Source of the DNA: Semisulcospira habei
Lineage: Eukaryota; Mollusca; Gastropoda; Semisulcospiridae
Length of the DNA stretch: 64,000 nucleotides
Assembly: GCA_036245525.1 (NCBI GenBank)
Contig: BTPG01000002.1
Coordinates: forward strand, 122,188,451 to 122,252,450
Reading direction: 5' to 3'
In this document: positions 1 through 10,062 of the stretch, piece after piece
Numbering within the stretch: position 1 is the stretch's first letter
Layout: each line of letters starts with the position of its first letter
The notes under the pieces: generated by a model
Database searches by the model: none
Told to the model about the DNA's origin: nothing
The model's input: only the letters and a program-made list of their open reading frames with translations
Position numbers and translations under genes: made by a program

Positions 1-178
<178 letters not shown>

Positions 179-199
179 CATACCGATACGAGAATCCAT

Positions 200-275
200 A
201 CCGGTATTTTAACAGCACTTTTTAGGCCGTACCGGTATTTTTTAACAGCACTTTTTAGGCCGTACCGGTATTTTC
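200..275. repeat. Short tandem repeat, period 31-33 bp
   Basis: Two full units and a partial third, each starting CCGGTATTTT and containing AACAGCACTTTTTAGGCCG. No coding potential. Confidence 0.8.
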
Positions 276-341
276 TTTTGGTATATCGGCAACCGCAAAT
301 GTCAGTGTTTCACACCACTCAGCCTCACACATGAACGCTAA

Positions 342-360
342 CACACACACACACACACAC

Positions 361-435
<75 letters not shown>
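342..435. repeat. (CA)n then (CT)n microsatellite at the 5' edge of the LINE
   Basis: CA dinucleotides to about 392, then CT to 435. The first non-repeat bases after it start the full-length LINE, so this array is its 5' insertion junction. Confidence 0.95.
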
Positions 436-439
<4 letters not shown>

Positions 440-562
440 GAAACACTTGTGCAACTGTGGAATGGATCGAAGAAACTCGTCACAATTACTGTATATTACA
501 CCACAGGGACTGTTACTATTCAAGGAAACTGCTGCCAAGAATGGGTCGATGAAGAATTTCGG

Positions 563-3010
563 ATGTTAAAAGACACTGTAGACAACATGGCCTCCTCTCA
601 ATCCCAGTCCGCACCTGAAATCCCGTCACCTCTACCCACTGCCCGCGATGTTCCGTCTGACTGCACTGATGAGATTAGTGCGGTCTCATCTCTGACCAAA
701 GATGCCGTCAGTGACGTTTCGGCTGAATGCACAAAGGAGATTAGTGCAAGCACTACCCACATACCGCAGCCACCAGCCACGGAAGCGAAACACACTGCAT
801 CTGAATCTGACAAGACTCACATAACTCCAGCCCAGGCTATCGAAACTAATCCTGACGTGTCGGCCAGTGACACGACTGACGCCAGTGGATCCAAAGATGC
901 CGACTCTTCAGTCCTCAGCAGCGCCTCGGGAGATGACGTGTCGGCCAGTGACACGACTGACGTCAGTGGATCCAGAGATGCCGACTCTTCAGTCCCCAGC
1001 AGCGCCTCAGGTGATAACAGCAGTCCCTCTTTATCTGACCTGATTACTCATGTGTCCTTAACCCAGGTCAGCCAGCCGGCCATTACATTTTACCAGCCTT
1101 GCGACCTCTCGACAACAACCGCTGATCAGCCCATTTCACTCGCAACTCTAGCACAAATAGCACAAAACCCAGAACTAACGTGCGTTGCGCAAATGCAGCA
1201 GCAACTAGCCCTGAACGTAGCTACTATTAGGTGCCTCCAAATCCAGCTACAAGAAGTGCAAACTGAACTGGCTAATGTCAAGAACCAGTGTGCTGCACAC
1301 ACTAAGACCCTTGCAGAGATGGACTGCCTTGTGCGAGATAACGAGGTCAAGGCGAAAAGTGGGAGAAAGGCAGTTGAGGAATATGCAGAAAGCATTAACT
1401 CAGCTGTAGAAGGACTCTCAGCGGACCACGTCAGGCTAAATGAGAAAGTGACTCAACTGGCTAGCAGTAGAGACAACCATGCCAGTAGACTAAAAGACCT
1501 AAAAAAGCAAGTGGAATCCCTGTCTAAAGCCAGTGCCTGCAGCAACACCCAGAATTTTGAACCAGCCAACGAAACCCCCAACGCCCCCAAATGCTCACCC
1601 CAAAAAGATAGTGTCTCACAATCCCTCATGTCCCCTCCCCCTAAAGACTCTACCACGACCGACAACACACTCCTCGTGCAAGTTCCAGTTAAAAACCGGT
1701 ATTCTGTATTGTCTGAGTTGGATGAGAACAGACGAGGCCACGATACCTCCACCCGCATTACCAACGACAGTAACATCAGCGCTAAGGAAAATGCACCCGA
1801 GAACAGACGAGGACACGATACCTCCACCCGCATTACCAACGACAGTAACATCAGCGCTAAGGACAATGCACCCCTAGAACAGCTTCAGCTCCTGCAAGTA
1901 CGACCAGGTGTCAACACGCTGTTAATCGGGGATTCTGTGCTGAAAGGTGTTGACGAGCGCAGGATGTCTGTCGACGGTGCCCTTGTACAGAATCTGTCTG
2001 TCTCCGGCCTGACTGTAGCTGATGTCACTGAGTGGCTCCGCACTTTGCCACCAATGCCCCACATCCGCCGTGTGACGACGCATGTTGGTATCAACAGCTG
2101 CAAAGTGGGCGCCGTCAGCAAGCAGTCCTGGGACCAGCTCTTCCGTTTCCTACGCTCAGCCTTTCCCAGCGCCGCTGTGTACATATCCTGCATTATTCCA
2201 GGTGGAACTGAACATTACCTGGCAAAGGCTGTGTTTGCTTCCAACGACAATCTCAGGGCTGTGTGTGAGCAGGTCAAGATCCCCTACATCGACCATGTCC
2301 CCCGTTTCTTGACAGCTAATCTTGCGCCGCGTCAGACTCTGTTCCAGAGAGACAGAAGTCACCTGACAGAGGAAGGCACCAAGCGACTGGCACTCGCCAT
2401 CAGGTTCGCCGGAGCAGCACGCCGCTCACCGGGATACGATGTGCCGAAAACGGATCGTCATGCGCCTACCAACCCTCAAAATCGAGGACCACAGCACTAC
2501 CAGAATCAGGCTTCTGGCAGGGGCACAGGATGGGGACAAGCAAATGGAGGAAACAATTTCAAAGTCCATACCCATCCCAACCATTCCCACCCCAACCATG
2601 CCCACATCAACGCCCACCCCCACAACAACCAAACCCCTCCCAGCCAAGCTAATTCCAACCACGTTCAAGCCCATTTTCAACAGTCTCAAATTTGCCAAGC
2701 CCATTCTGCTCAAACCCAGTTCAACATGTCTGACAATGCCAGTTACAACTCTGCCCAGCCTGGTTACCCCCCGACATTCTGTCCCCAGCAAGGTCACGCC
2801 GGGCAGTTCACTCCGTCAGAACGCGAATTTCCGCGCATTCCACCCTCCGACCAAGGCTCTAACAGCGCCCTTCACGCCCTCGCCACCGCTACTCCCACAC
2901 CGACCAGAGGGTGGGAGAGCCCTGACATTACACCCGGATTAGACGCAACGCAGAGGATGCGCATGCTTGCGCAGCTCCTACAGCCATTCATTCAGGGCTT
3001 TACCGGCTAA
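563..3010 (+). CDS. LINE ORF1 protein with coiled coil and SGNH-type esterase domain
   Basis: Proposed 815-aa ORF1. The frame is open upstream to base 449 but the first ATG is at 563; the ATG at 587 (AACATGG context) is an alternative start. The N-terminal half is Ser/Thr/Asp-rich and holds two 81-bp tandem repeats. A Gln/Leu/Lys-rich stretch at about 1170-1520 looks like a coiled coil. Residues about 450-620 match an SGNH hydrolase: IGDS (Ser about 458), a GIN block (Asn about 511) and DRSHL (Asp about 597, His about 600). The C-terminal tail is Pro/Gln/His/Asn-rich. ORF1 proteins of CR1-type LINEs commonly carry such an esterase, thought to assist RNP or membrane interaction; no zinc knuckle is evident. 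Intact, with no frameshift. Confidence 0.88.
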   Translation: MLKDTVDNMASSQSQSAPEIPSPLPTARDVPSDCTDEISAVSSLTKDAVSDVSAECTKEISASTTHIPQPPATEAKHTASESDKTHITPAQAIETNPDVSASDTTDASGSKDADSSVLSSASGDDVSASDTTDVSGSRDADSSVPSSASGDNSSPSLSDLITHVSLTQVSQPAITFYQPCDLSTTTADQPISLATLAQIAQNPELTCVAQMQQQLALNVATIRCLQIQLQEVQTELANVKNQCAAHTKTLAEMDCLVRDNEVKAKSGRKAVEEYAESINSAVEGLSADHVRLNEKVTQLASSRDNHASRLKDLKKQVESLSKASACSNTQNFEPANETPNAPKCSPQKDSVSQSLMSPPPKDSTTTDNTLLVQVPVKNRYSVLSELDENRRGHDTSTRITNDSNISAKENAPENRRGHDTSTRITNDSNISAKDNAPLEQLQLLQVRPGVNTLLIGDSVLKGVDERRMSVDGALVQNLSVSGLTVADVTEWLRTLPPMPHIRRVTTHVGINSCKVGAVSKQSWDQLFRFLRSAFPSAAVYISCIIPGGTEHYLAKAVFASNDNLRAVCEQVKIPYIDHVPRFLTANLAPRQTLFQRDRSHLTEEGTKRLALAIRFAGAARRSPGYDVPKTDRHAPTNPQNRGPQHYQNQASGRGTGWGQANGGNNFKVHTHPNHSHPNHAHINAHPHNNQTPPSQANSNHVQAHFQQSQICQAHSAQTQFNMSDNASYNSAQPGYPPTFCPQQGHAGQFTPSEREFPRIPPSDQGSNSALHALATATPTPTRGWESPDITPGLDATQRMRMLAQLLQPFIQGFTG
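854..1015 (+). repeat. In-frame tandem repeat in ORF1, 2 x 81 bp
   Basis: Two adjacent 27-residue units beginning DVSASDTTD differ at a few residues. The period is a multiple of three, so the frame is kept. Confidence 0.9.
1724..1873 (+). repeat. In-frame tandem repeat in ORF1, 2 x 75 bp
   Basis: Two 25-residue units beginning ENRRGHDTSTRI, nearly identical at the DNA level, just before the esterase domain. This suggests a recent duplication. Confidence 0.92.
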
Positions 3011-3018
3011 TAATCTCA

Positions 3019-3120
3019 TTAACCCTCCTGTGCATGCAACCACCGGTGCTGCAAACAGTACATGCTGCAAACAGTACATGCTGCAAACAGTACCGATGGA
3101 TGCATGAACAGGAGGATTAA
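3019..3120. repeat. TTAA-flanked hairpin element in the inter-ORF spacer
   Basis: The arms begin TTAACCCTCCTGTGCATGCA and end with its near-complement finishing GGAGGATTAA. The loop contains three tandem ACATGCTGCAAACAGT-like units. The termini resemble a miniature TTAA-targeting transposon. Confidence 0.7.
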
Positions 3121-3232
3121 TTGCCCATTGTTGGGTTAATAGGTGGTGTCTACTATTAACTGATTAGCTGCGATATCAACTGACAAGTTAACCGCAGCCT
3201 TTTCTACAGGGATTTATCTGCCACTAACTTGC

Positions 3233-3302
3233 TTAACCCCGTTGTGCATGCAACCACCGATGCTGCAAACAGCACCGGTGGATGCATGAACAAAAGGGTT
3301 AA
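3233..3302. repeat. Second TTAA-flanked hairpin of the same family
   Basis: Begins TTAACCCCGTTGTGCATGCA and ends with the complementary arm GCATGAACAAAAGGGTTAA. It shares the CTGCAAACAG loop with the copy at 3019-3120 but is shorter. Confidence 0.7.
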
Positions 3303-3989
3303 TTTTCATTTGTTGAACTAGTTCATCACTGATTTACTGACGCTTTAATTAGACGTTTATATTTGGTGATTGTGAACACGAGCACGGCAAGCTGACTGCT
3401 ATTGTTACAGATGTAACTTGTTCTTACCGTAAATCAGTTAGAGTGACTACCAACGTTATTGTCTGCATCCACTGTGCTGTTTATTCATTACTTTGGTTCT
3501 ACCTTCTAGCCGCGTTGGTCATAAACTGATGTGACAGTAACATTGAGTGTTACCACCAGAGACTGTGTTAGTTTACACTGTAAAGATTGTGCTCATTTAA
3601 GAAAGACTTAATTTTCAGCCTCTTTCGTGTCTTTACAGTGAGACAGACTATTAGCTTGAGTGATTTAATTAAAATTGTACTGGAACGACAAAGAAGGGAA
3701 CTTAGTGACAGCCGAACATACAGGTGTTCCATGCGGCGTTTCAAGTTGCGTCACTTTTTTCTTGTGGTTCAGTCACTCCCGCAGCGAGTTTTTTTGAGAG
3801 CTCAGTAGCTTAACGGCTACTTGTTCTCTGGAGGACTTTTATTCAATTACGTGGCCTTTTATCGTTTTATAGTTTTATAGTATTTTTTATTTCCGTGTTT
3901 TTCTGTATTCAATTGTTTCTTCATTGTTTATCTTGTGCACTCTGTATTTTGTAATAAGTCCAAGCGAATTTTCCATCAAAGGTGCAGTT

Positions 3990-6761
3990 ATGAGAATAGG
4001 GCACCTCAATGTGTTTCATTTGTACAACAAACTAGCCGACATATCTGTATATATTAACGATCCTACACCGTTCCACCTGTTTGGACTCAGTGAGACGCGT
4101 CTGAGTTCCTGTGTAAGCGATGCAGCAATCAGTATCCCCAATTTTTCAGTTATTAGACGAGACCCCTTGTCTCCCGGTCAAACTGGCATCGCTGTCTATA
4201 TTCATAATTCTATCCAGCATTTAGTTCATCGACGCGTCGACCTAGAAATGATGGGGGTGGAGTGCGTATGGGTCGAAGTCAAGTGTCCGAAATCAAAACC
4301 GGTATTAATTGGGTTCTTATATAGAAATCCCGCCTCAACTTTTGAGTGGTACGATCAGTTTAGTCATAACCTTGACAGAGCTTTAAAAAAGAAGGCCGAC
4401 ATTCTTCTATTGGGCGATTTTAATATAGATTTACTTAAGCCGCACCCCGCCTGGGGCTCAACGTCATCTCTGTTTGGCTTAGTACAGTTAGTGAAATCAC
4501 CCACCAGAATTACTCCAACTACTTCCACGCTTATTGACCACATATATACTAATAAACCCAAAGCCGTCTCTGACGTTGATGTCTCAAATCTTAGTGTTAG
4601 TGATCATTATCCTGTGGCTTGCTCCTGGTCTTCTAAACTCCCTAAACCAAAAAAGAACGGCCATACAACTATAACGTATAGGACATTCAAACACTTCAGG
4701 AAAGACGAATTTCTATTTGATCTAGAAAATACTCCTTTTAATGACGTGCTCCTGTCCTATGATCCTAATACCGCCCTCAGTATTTGGTACTCTCTTTTCC
4801 TAAATGTACTTAATAAACATGCTCCTCTACGCGAGAGGAGGGTAAAATCTAACACTCTTCCTCCCTGGCTTACTCCGGAAATCATGCAGGCGATGGCGCT
4901 TAGAAACGATCTACGTAGCAATAAAATGTTCACTGAATATAAGCAACAGCGTAACCGTGTTAAATACATGATCAGAGAGGCAAGAAAAAAGTTAGTTCGT
5001 GACACGGTTAAAGACAGCAAAGATACCTCTACTATATGGCGCCTTCTAAACACACTTACTAGGGGGTCTCCAAGTACCGCAACTACCATTCCCACTAATC
5101 TTACTGCTGATACATTCAATGACCATTTTCTTTCGATTGCCAAATCTCTAATATCGCCAAGCCAGGATAACACTTATCACCGTTCAAATTTGCTGTCTGA
5201 GTTTTGTCAACAAAGAACAATGGGCACAGCCCCCTTCAACATCCCTATGTTAGCTGTTCATGAAGTGGGTTTACTTATAAGTAACCTTCCAAATAAAAAG
5301 TCCTCGGGGCCTGATGACATCAGCCCGAAAATACTTAAACTGTCTCTCCCATACATTGTAGAATCCTTAACTTATATTTATAATCTCTGTATCCAGCATA
5401 ACACTTTTCCTAACGAACTTAAATATGCCAAAGTAATTCCACTTCCAAAAACAAAAGATCGTTCTGATCCTAATAATTATCGGCCTATTTCTTTATTATC
5501 TGTTTTGTCCAAACCACTGGAAAGGCACGTTCATAAACACCTGCTTGCTTACCTAGAAAACCGTAAGCTCTTCCACCCTTTCCAATCCGGATTTCGTCCG
5601 CAGCATTCATGCCACACAGCACTTACACGCCTTGTTGACACATGGCTCAAGGGTATGAATAAGTCACAGTTAACAGGAGTAGTCTATCTGGATTTTAAGA
5701 ATGCTTTTGATCTGATTAACCATACTATTCTGACTGCTAAGCTTCACACATACCTCAATAACGGAGACGCAGTTGCTTTTTTCACATCTTACCTTACTAA
5801 AAGAAAACAAAAGGTTCTTGTTCATGGCTCATACTCCTCTCTCAAAGATGTAAGCTTCGGTGTGCCCCAAGGGTCTGTACTGGGCCCTCTACTGTTTTGC
5901 TTATTTATCAATGATTTGCCTCTACATATTACTTGCCAAGATGTACAATGCGACCTTTTTGCTGACGACACCTCAGTTCATACTACTAGTAAAGATATAC
6001 AGGTAATTTCCGACAACCTACAACAAAGTCTTCATGAAGTATCAGCTTGGGGTATAAACAATTCTATGGTTGTTCATCCAGCCAAAACGAAATCGATGGT
6101 AGTCGCCACGCGCCAAAAACAGCAGATAATGCCTCTATTACTTAACCTTTCACTTAAAGGTAGTCAGGTAGAACAGGTAAATGAACATCGAGTACTGGGG
6201 ATTAAAATCGACAGTCAGCTAAAATGGCAAGCTCATACAGACGCCTTATGCAAAATAGTAGCCAAAAATCTCTTTATGTTATCAAAACTGAAATATTATA
6301 CTGATTCAGATACCCGTAAACTATTTTATAACGCTCACATACGTTCTTATATCGATTACGCGTCATCGGTATGGGATGGGTGTAGTGAGGTCCATTTAAA
6401 GAGACTCAATTCCCTACACAGACGAGCGGCCAAAATAATCTGCCCTGATCAACACCTTAGCACTGAAGAAAAGCTCTCAAAAGCAGGTCTCCTGCCACTT
6501 CAAGATCATTTTAAATATAACAAAGCAATCTTTATGTTCAAAGTGTGGAAACGCAAAACACCTGAGTACATCTCCACTTTGTTCCGTAAGTCTGAGTCCA
6601 AGCTTGGAAACATGAGAAAGCTTTTCATAGTCCCAAAACCAAGGATCGATCTATATAAAACTAGCTTATCCTTCTCAGGGGCACTTATCTGGAATGCCCT
6701 TCCAGACCATGTAAAATCCGCCTCCTCGCTAGCCTGTTTTAAAAAGGGTCTCTTCAAATAG
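3990..6761 (+). CDS. LINE ORF2: apurinic-like endonuclease plus reverse transcriptase
   Basis: About 923 aa from the ATG at 3990; the frame is open to an earlier ATG at 3924, but the family endonuclease normally begins near MRIGHLN. The endonuclease domain spans about residues 1-215, with GLSETRL, LGDFNIDL (about 143), IDHIYTN and SVSDHYPV motifs. The reverse transcriptase follows: NNYRPISLLS, the DFKNAFD block (catalytic Asp about 568), GVPQGSVLGPLLF and FADD (about 658-660). The C-terminal region (SGALIWNALP and beyond) is the same segment that survives in the truncated copies downstream. The protein would nick the target and copy its own RNA there (target-primed reverse transcription). Uninterrupted; ends TAG at 6759-6761. 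Confidence 0.93.
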   Translation: MRIGHLNVFHLYNKLADISVYINDPTPFHLFGLSETRLSSCVSDAAISIPNFSVIRRDPLSPGQTGIAVYIHNSIQHLVHRRVDLEMMGVECVWVEVKCPKSKPVLIGFLYRNPASTFEWYDQFSHNLDRALKKKADILLLGDFNIDLLKPHPAWGSTSSLFGLVQLVKSPTRITPTTSTLIDHIYTNKPKAVSDVDVSNLSVSDHYPVACSWSSKLPKPKKNGHTTITYRTFKHFRKDEFLFDLENTPFNDVLLSYDPNTALSIWYSLFLNVLNKHAPLRERRVKSNTLPPWLTPEIMQAMALRNDLRSNKMFTEYKQQRNRVKYMIREARKKLVRDTVKDSKDTSTIWRLLNTLTRGSPSTATTIPTNLTADTFNDHFLSIAKSLISPSQDNTYHRSNLLSEFCQQRTMGTAPFNIPMLAVHEVGLLISNLPNKKSSGPDDISPKILKLSLPYIVESLTYIYNLCIQHNTFPNELKYAKVIPLPKTKDRSDPNNYRPISLLSVLSKPLERHVHKHLLAYLENRKLFHPFQSGFRPQHSCHTALTRLVDTWLKGMNKSQLTGVVYLDFKNAFDLINHTILTAKLHTYLNNGDAVAFFTSYLTKRKQKVLVHGSYSSLKDVSFGVPQGSVLGPLLFCLFINDLPLHITCQDVQCDLFADDTSVHTTSKDIQVISDNLQQSLHEVSAWGINNSMVVHPAKTKSMVVATRQKQQIMPLLLNLSLKGSQVEQVNEHRVLGIKIDSQLKWQAHTDALCKIVAKNLFMLSKLKYYTDSDTRKLFYNAHIRSYIDYASSVWDGCSEVHLKRLNSLHRRAAKIICPDQHLSTEEKLSKAGLLPLQDHFKYNKAIFMFKVWKRKTPEYISTLFRKSESKLGNMRKLFIVPKPRIDLYKTSLSFSGALIWNALPDHVKSASSLACFKKGLFK

Positions 6762-7030
6762 TTTGTGGATCACTCGTAGGGATGACTCAACCACTTGTAT
6801 TATATGTTTCTTTTTATGCTGGGTCCAATTTATTCCCAATTAAGTCTGTTATCCTTTTCAATTATCATTTGGACTACTTAGCTCTGTCTATGTGTGAAGG
6901 GGGGTGGGTGGGGTGGGGGGTGTCTGTGAGTCTATGAGTATGTCTGTCTATGTGAATAGTGTTGTCATCGCTTTGCAAGTATTATGTTTACTTATATGTA
7001 TGTATATTTGTAGTTAGTCTTGTAGTTGTT

Positions 7031-7130
7031 AGCAACGGCAGGTTTGTAAAATGGCTGTGTCGATGACGATGTCAATGCCTAAACCGTTGTAAAATAAAGT
7101 TTCATTGATTCATTGATTCATTCATTGATT
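7031..7130 (+). promoter_or_regulatory. LINE 3'-terminal two-stem fold, AATAAA and repeat tail (copy 1)
   Basis: CAACGG (7033-7038) can pair with CCGTTG (7084-7089), enclosing a GGC/GCC inner stem. AATAAA lies at 7093-7098, followed by ATTGATTC repeats that run straight into (CT)n. In eel UnaL2-type LINEs a 3' stem-loop of this kind is what the reverse transcriptase recognises; the same role is inferred here. Confidence 0.7.
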
Positions 7131-7149
7131 CTCTCTCTCTCTCTCTCTG
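7131..7149. repeat. (CT)n between LINE copies 1 and 2
   Basis: A short CT array directly follows the tail of the full-length LINE and directly precedes the truncated copy 2. Confidence 0.9.
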
Positions 7150-7290
7150 CACATTTGAAGACTATAGCCTCGCTTGGAATCTTTAAAACGAAACTTTTCG
7201 ATTACCTGACGAACCAAACATAACAACACTGGGCATTTAAACAAACCCTGATGGTTAATGCTTTCATGTAATATATGCATTTATCTATAT

Positions 7291-7291
<1 letters not shown>

Positions 7292-7378
<87 letters not shown>
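7292..7378. repeat. (GT)n microsatellite in LINE 3' UTR
   Basis: Pure GT dinucleotides. A GT-rich stretch occupies the same 3' UTR position in several LINE copies of this window. Confidence 0.95.
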
Positions 7379-7380
<2 letters not shown>

Positions 7381-7481
7381 GTATAAGATGAATCAGTGTT
7401 GAGTGTTACTATTATTTTGTGTAAATTTTTTTTTAATTTTTATTTTATTGTTGCATGAAATAATATGTGTAACTATAATTC

Positions 7482-7482
<1 letters not shown>

Positions 7483-7540
<58 letters not shown>

Positions 7541-7640
7541 CTTTTAATCTATTTTATGTTGTAATAATAATAATAATAATAATGAGTACTTGTATAGCGC
7601 CTAACCTCAGATTAGAGCTCTAGGCGCTTAACAAAAACTA
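7483..7640 (-). repeat. (ATT)n array and 3' end of an L2-like LINE or derived SINE
   Basis: Read on the minus strand, a GCGCCTA ... TAGGCGC stem (plus-strand 7597-7603 and 7621-7627) is followed by a (TTA)n tail. The same structure ends the element at 10056-13035. Confidence 0.65.
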
Positions 7641-7954
7641 ATGTACAAAAAATAACTAATTACAAAAATGGAATTTACAAAAAGTACAAAAACAAAATAC
7701 AACGCACTCTGTAAACAAGCTATAAAGTCACCATTCAAAAGTGCTACGCTCATGGACTCATACTGGCATTCACACACACACCCACACACACACTACTTCT
7801 ATAAATAGATAGAGATGACTTTAACATGACAGGCGTGTGACAAAGTCATTTGTAGCTGTAGATGTTAGCAACGGCAAGTTTGTAAAATGACGATTTGTTT
7901 CTGTCAAAACTTTGTACCGTTGATAAATGAAGTTTCATCATCATCATCATCATC

Positions 7955-9336
<1,382 letters not shown>

Positions 9337-9494
9337 CTCCGAGGCGCACATATCCATCTAATTAAAGATGCTCAAGCGCTACTTTATGTGCAAACCACTA
9401 CCCTACTATTAACTTCAGTGCATGTGATATATTTCTGTTTCCATTTCACCGGCCCTACCGGGCCTTCTCTTTTCGAATAGTGGTAATGGGATTT

Positions 9495-9496
<2 letters not shown>

Positions 9497-9579
<83 letters not shown>

Positions 9580-10062
9580 GTATTTATATAGCGCTTAATC
9601 TTAATCAAAAGCTCTAAGCGCTTTACAATTTGTACACAAAAATAAAAATACAATGACATATGCACGTAACAAACAAAACACAATACCTGAACACACCACT
9701 TTTACAATGAACTAAAACTAATAATTTATGTTCTAATTAACATTCAATCTAAAAAAGGAGGATTACAGAACTACAACTAAGGCATCAAAGACTTGCAATT
9801 AATCAAAGTAAAGCTTGAAGAGGTGAGTTTTCAACGACCTCCTGAAGTCAGAGACAGACTCACTGTTTCTGAACTCAAGAGGAAGTGTATTCCATAACAC
9901 TGGGGCTTGATAAACAAAAGTGCGCTGACCAAATGTTTTAGTTTGGACAGAAGGTACACACAACTTCCGTTTATCAGAAGAGGAGCGCACTTGATGATTA
10001 TGCGTGCTGTACACACGAAGGCGAGACAGGCAACCGTAAGCCGAGTCTGTACGTGATTTCAT
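9497..10062 (-). mobile_element. 5'-truncated L2-like LINE, minus strand
   Basis: On the minus strand an 87-codon C-terminal RT fragment (10062 down to 9799; contains VLWNTLPLEF and ends LKTHLFKLYFD) is followed by a 3' UTR, a GCGCTTA ... TAAGCGC stem (plus-strand 9591-9597 and 9615-9621) and a (TTA)n tail at 9497-9579. It meets the plus-strand element at 10056-13035 head to head. Confidence 0.8.

Larger units (their letters stand above)
3011..3989 (+). other. Inter-ORF spacer of the LINE
   Basis: About 0.95 kb without a conserved frame. Besides the two hairpins it holds a small inverted repeat at about 3135-3161 (GTTAATAG ... CTATTAAC). It is long for a CR1-type element, where the two frames are usually close. 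No splice or IRES function can be claimed from sequence. Confidence 0.6.
436..7130 (+). mobile_element. Full-length CR1-group non-LTR retrotransposon (LINE)
   Basis: An approximately 6.7-kb element with two long open frames, ORF1 (esterase type) and ORF2 (endonuclease plus reverse transcriptase), a 0.9-kb inter-ORF spacer, a short 3' UTR with a (G/T)-rich stretch, a folded 3' tail, an AATAAA motif and a short ATTGATTC microsatellite tail. It lies between (CT)n arrays at 393-435 and 7131-7149. Both frames are uninterrupted, so this may be a recently active copy. The CR1/L2 group assignment rests on the ORF1 esterase, the EN-RT order and the repeat-type 3' end; the exact clade is not resolved. 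No unambiguous target duplication can be seen because the target itself is a microsatellite. Confidence 0.9.
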
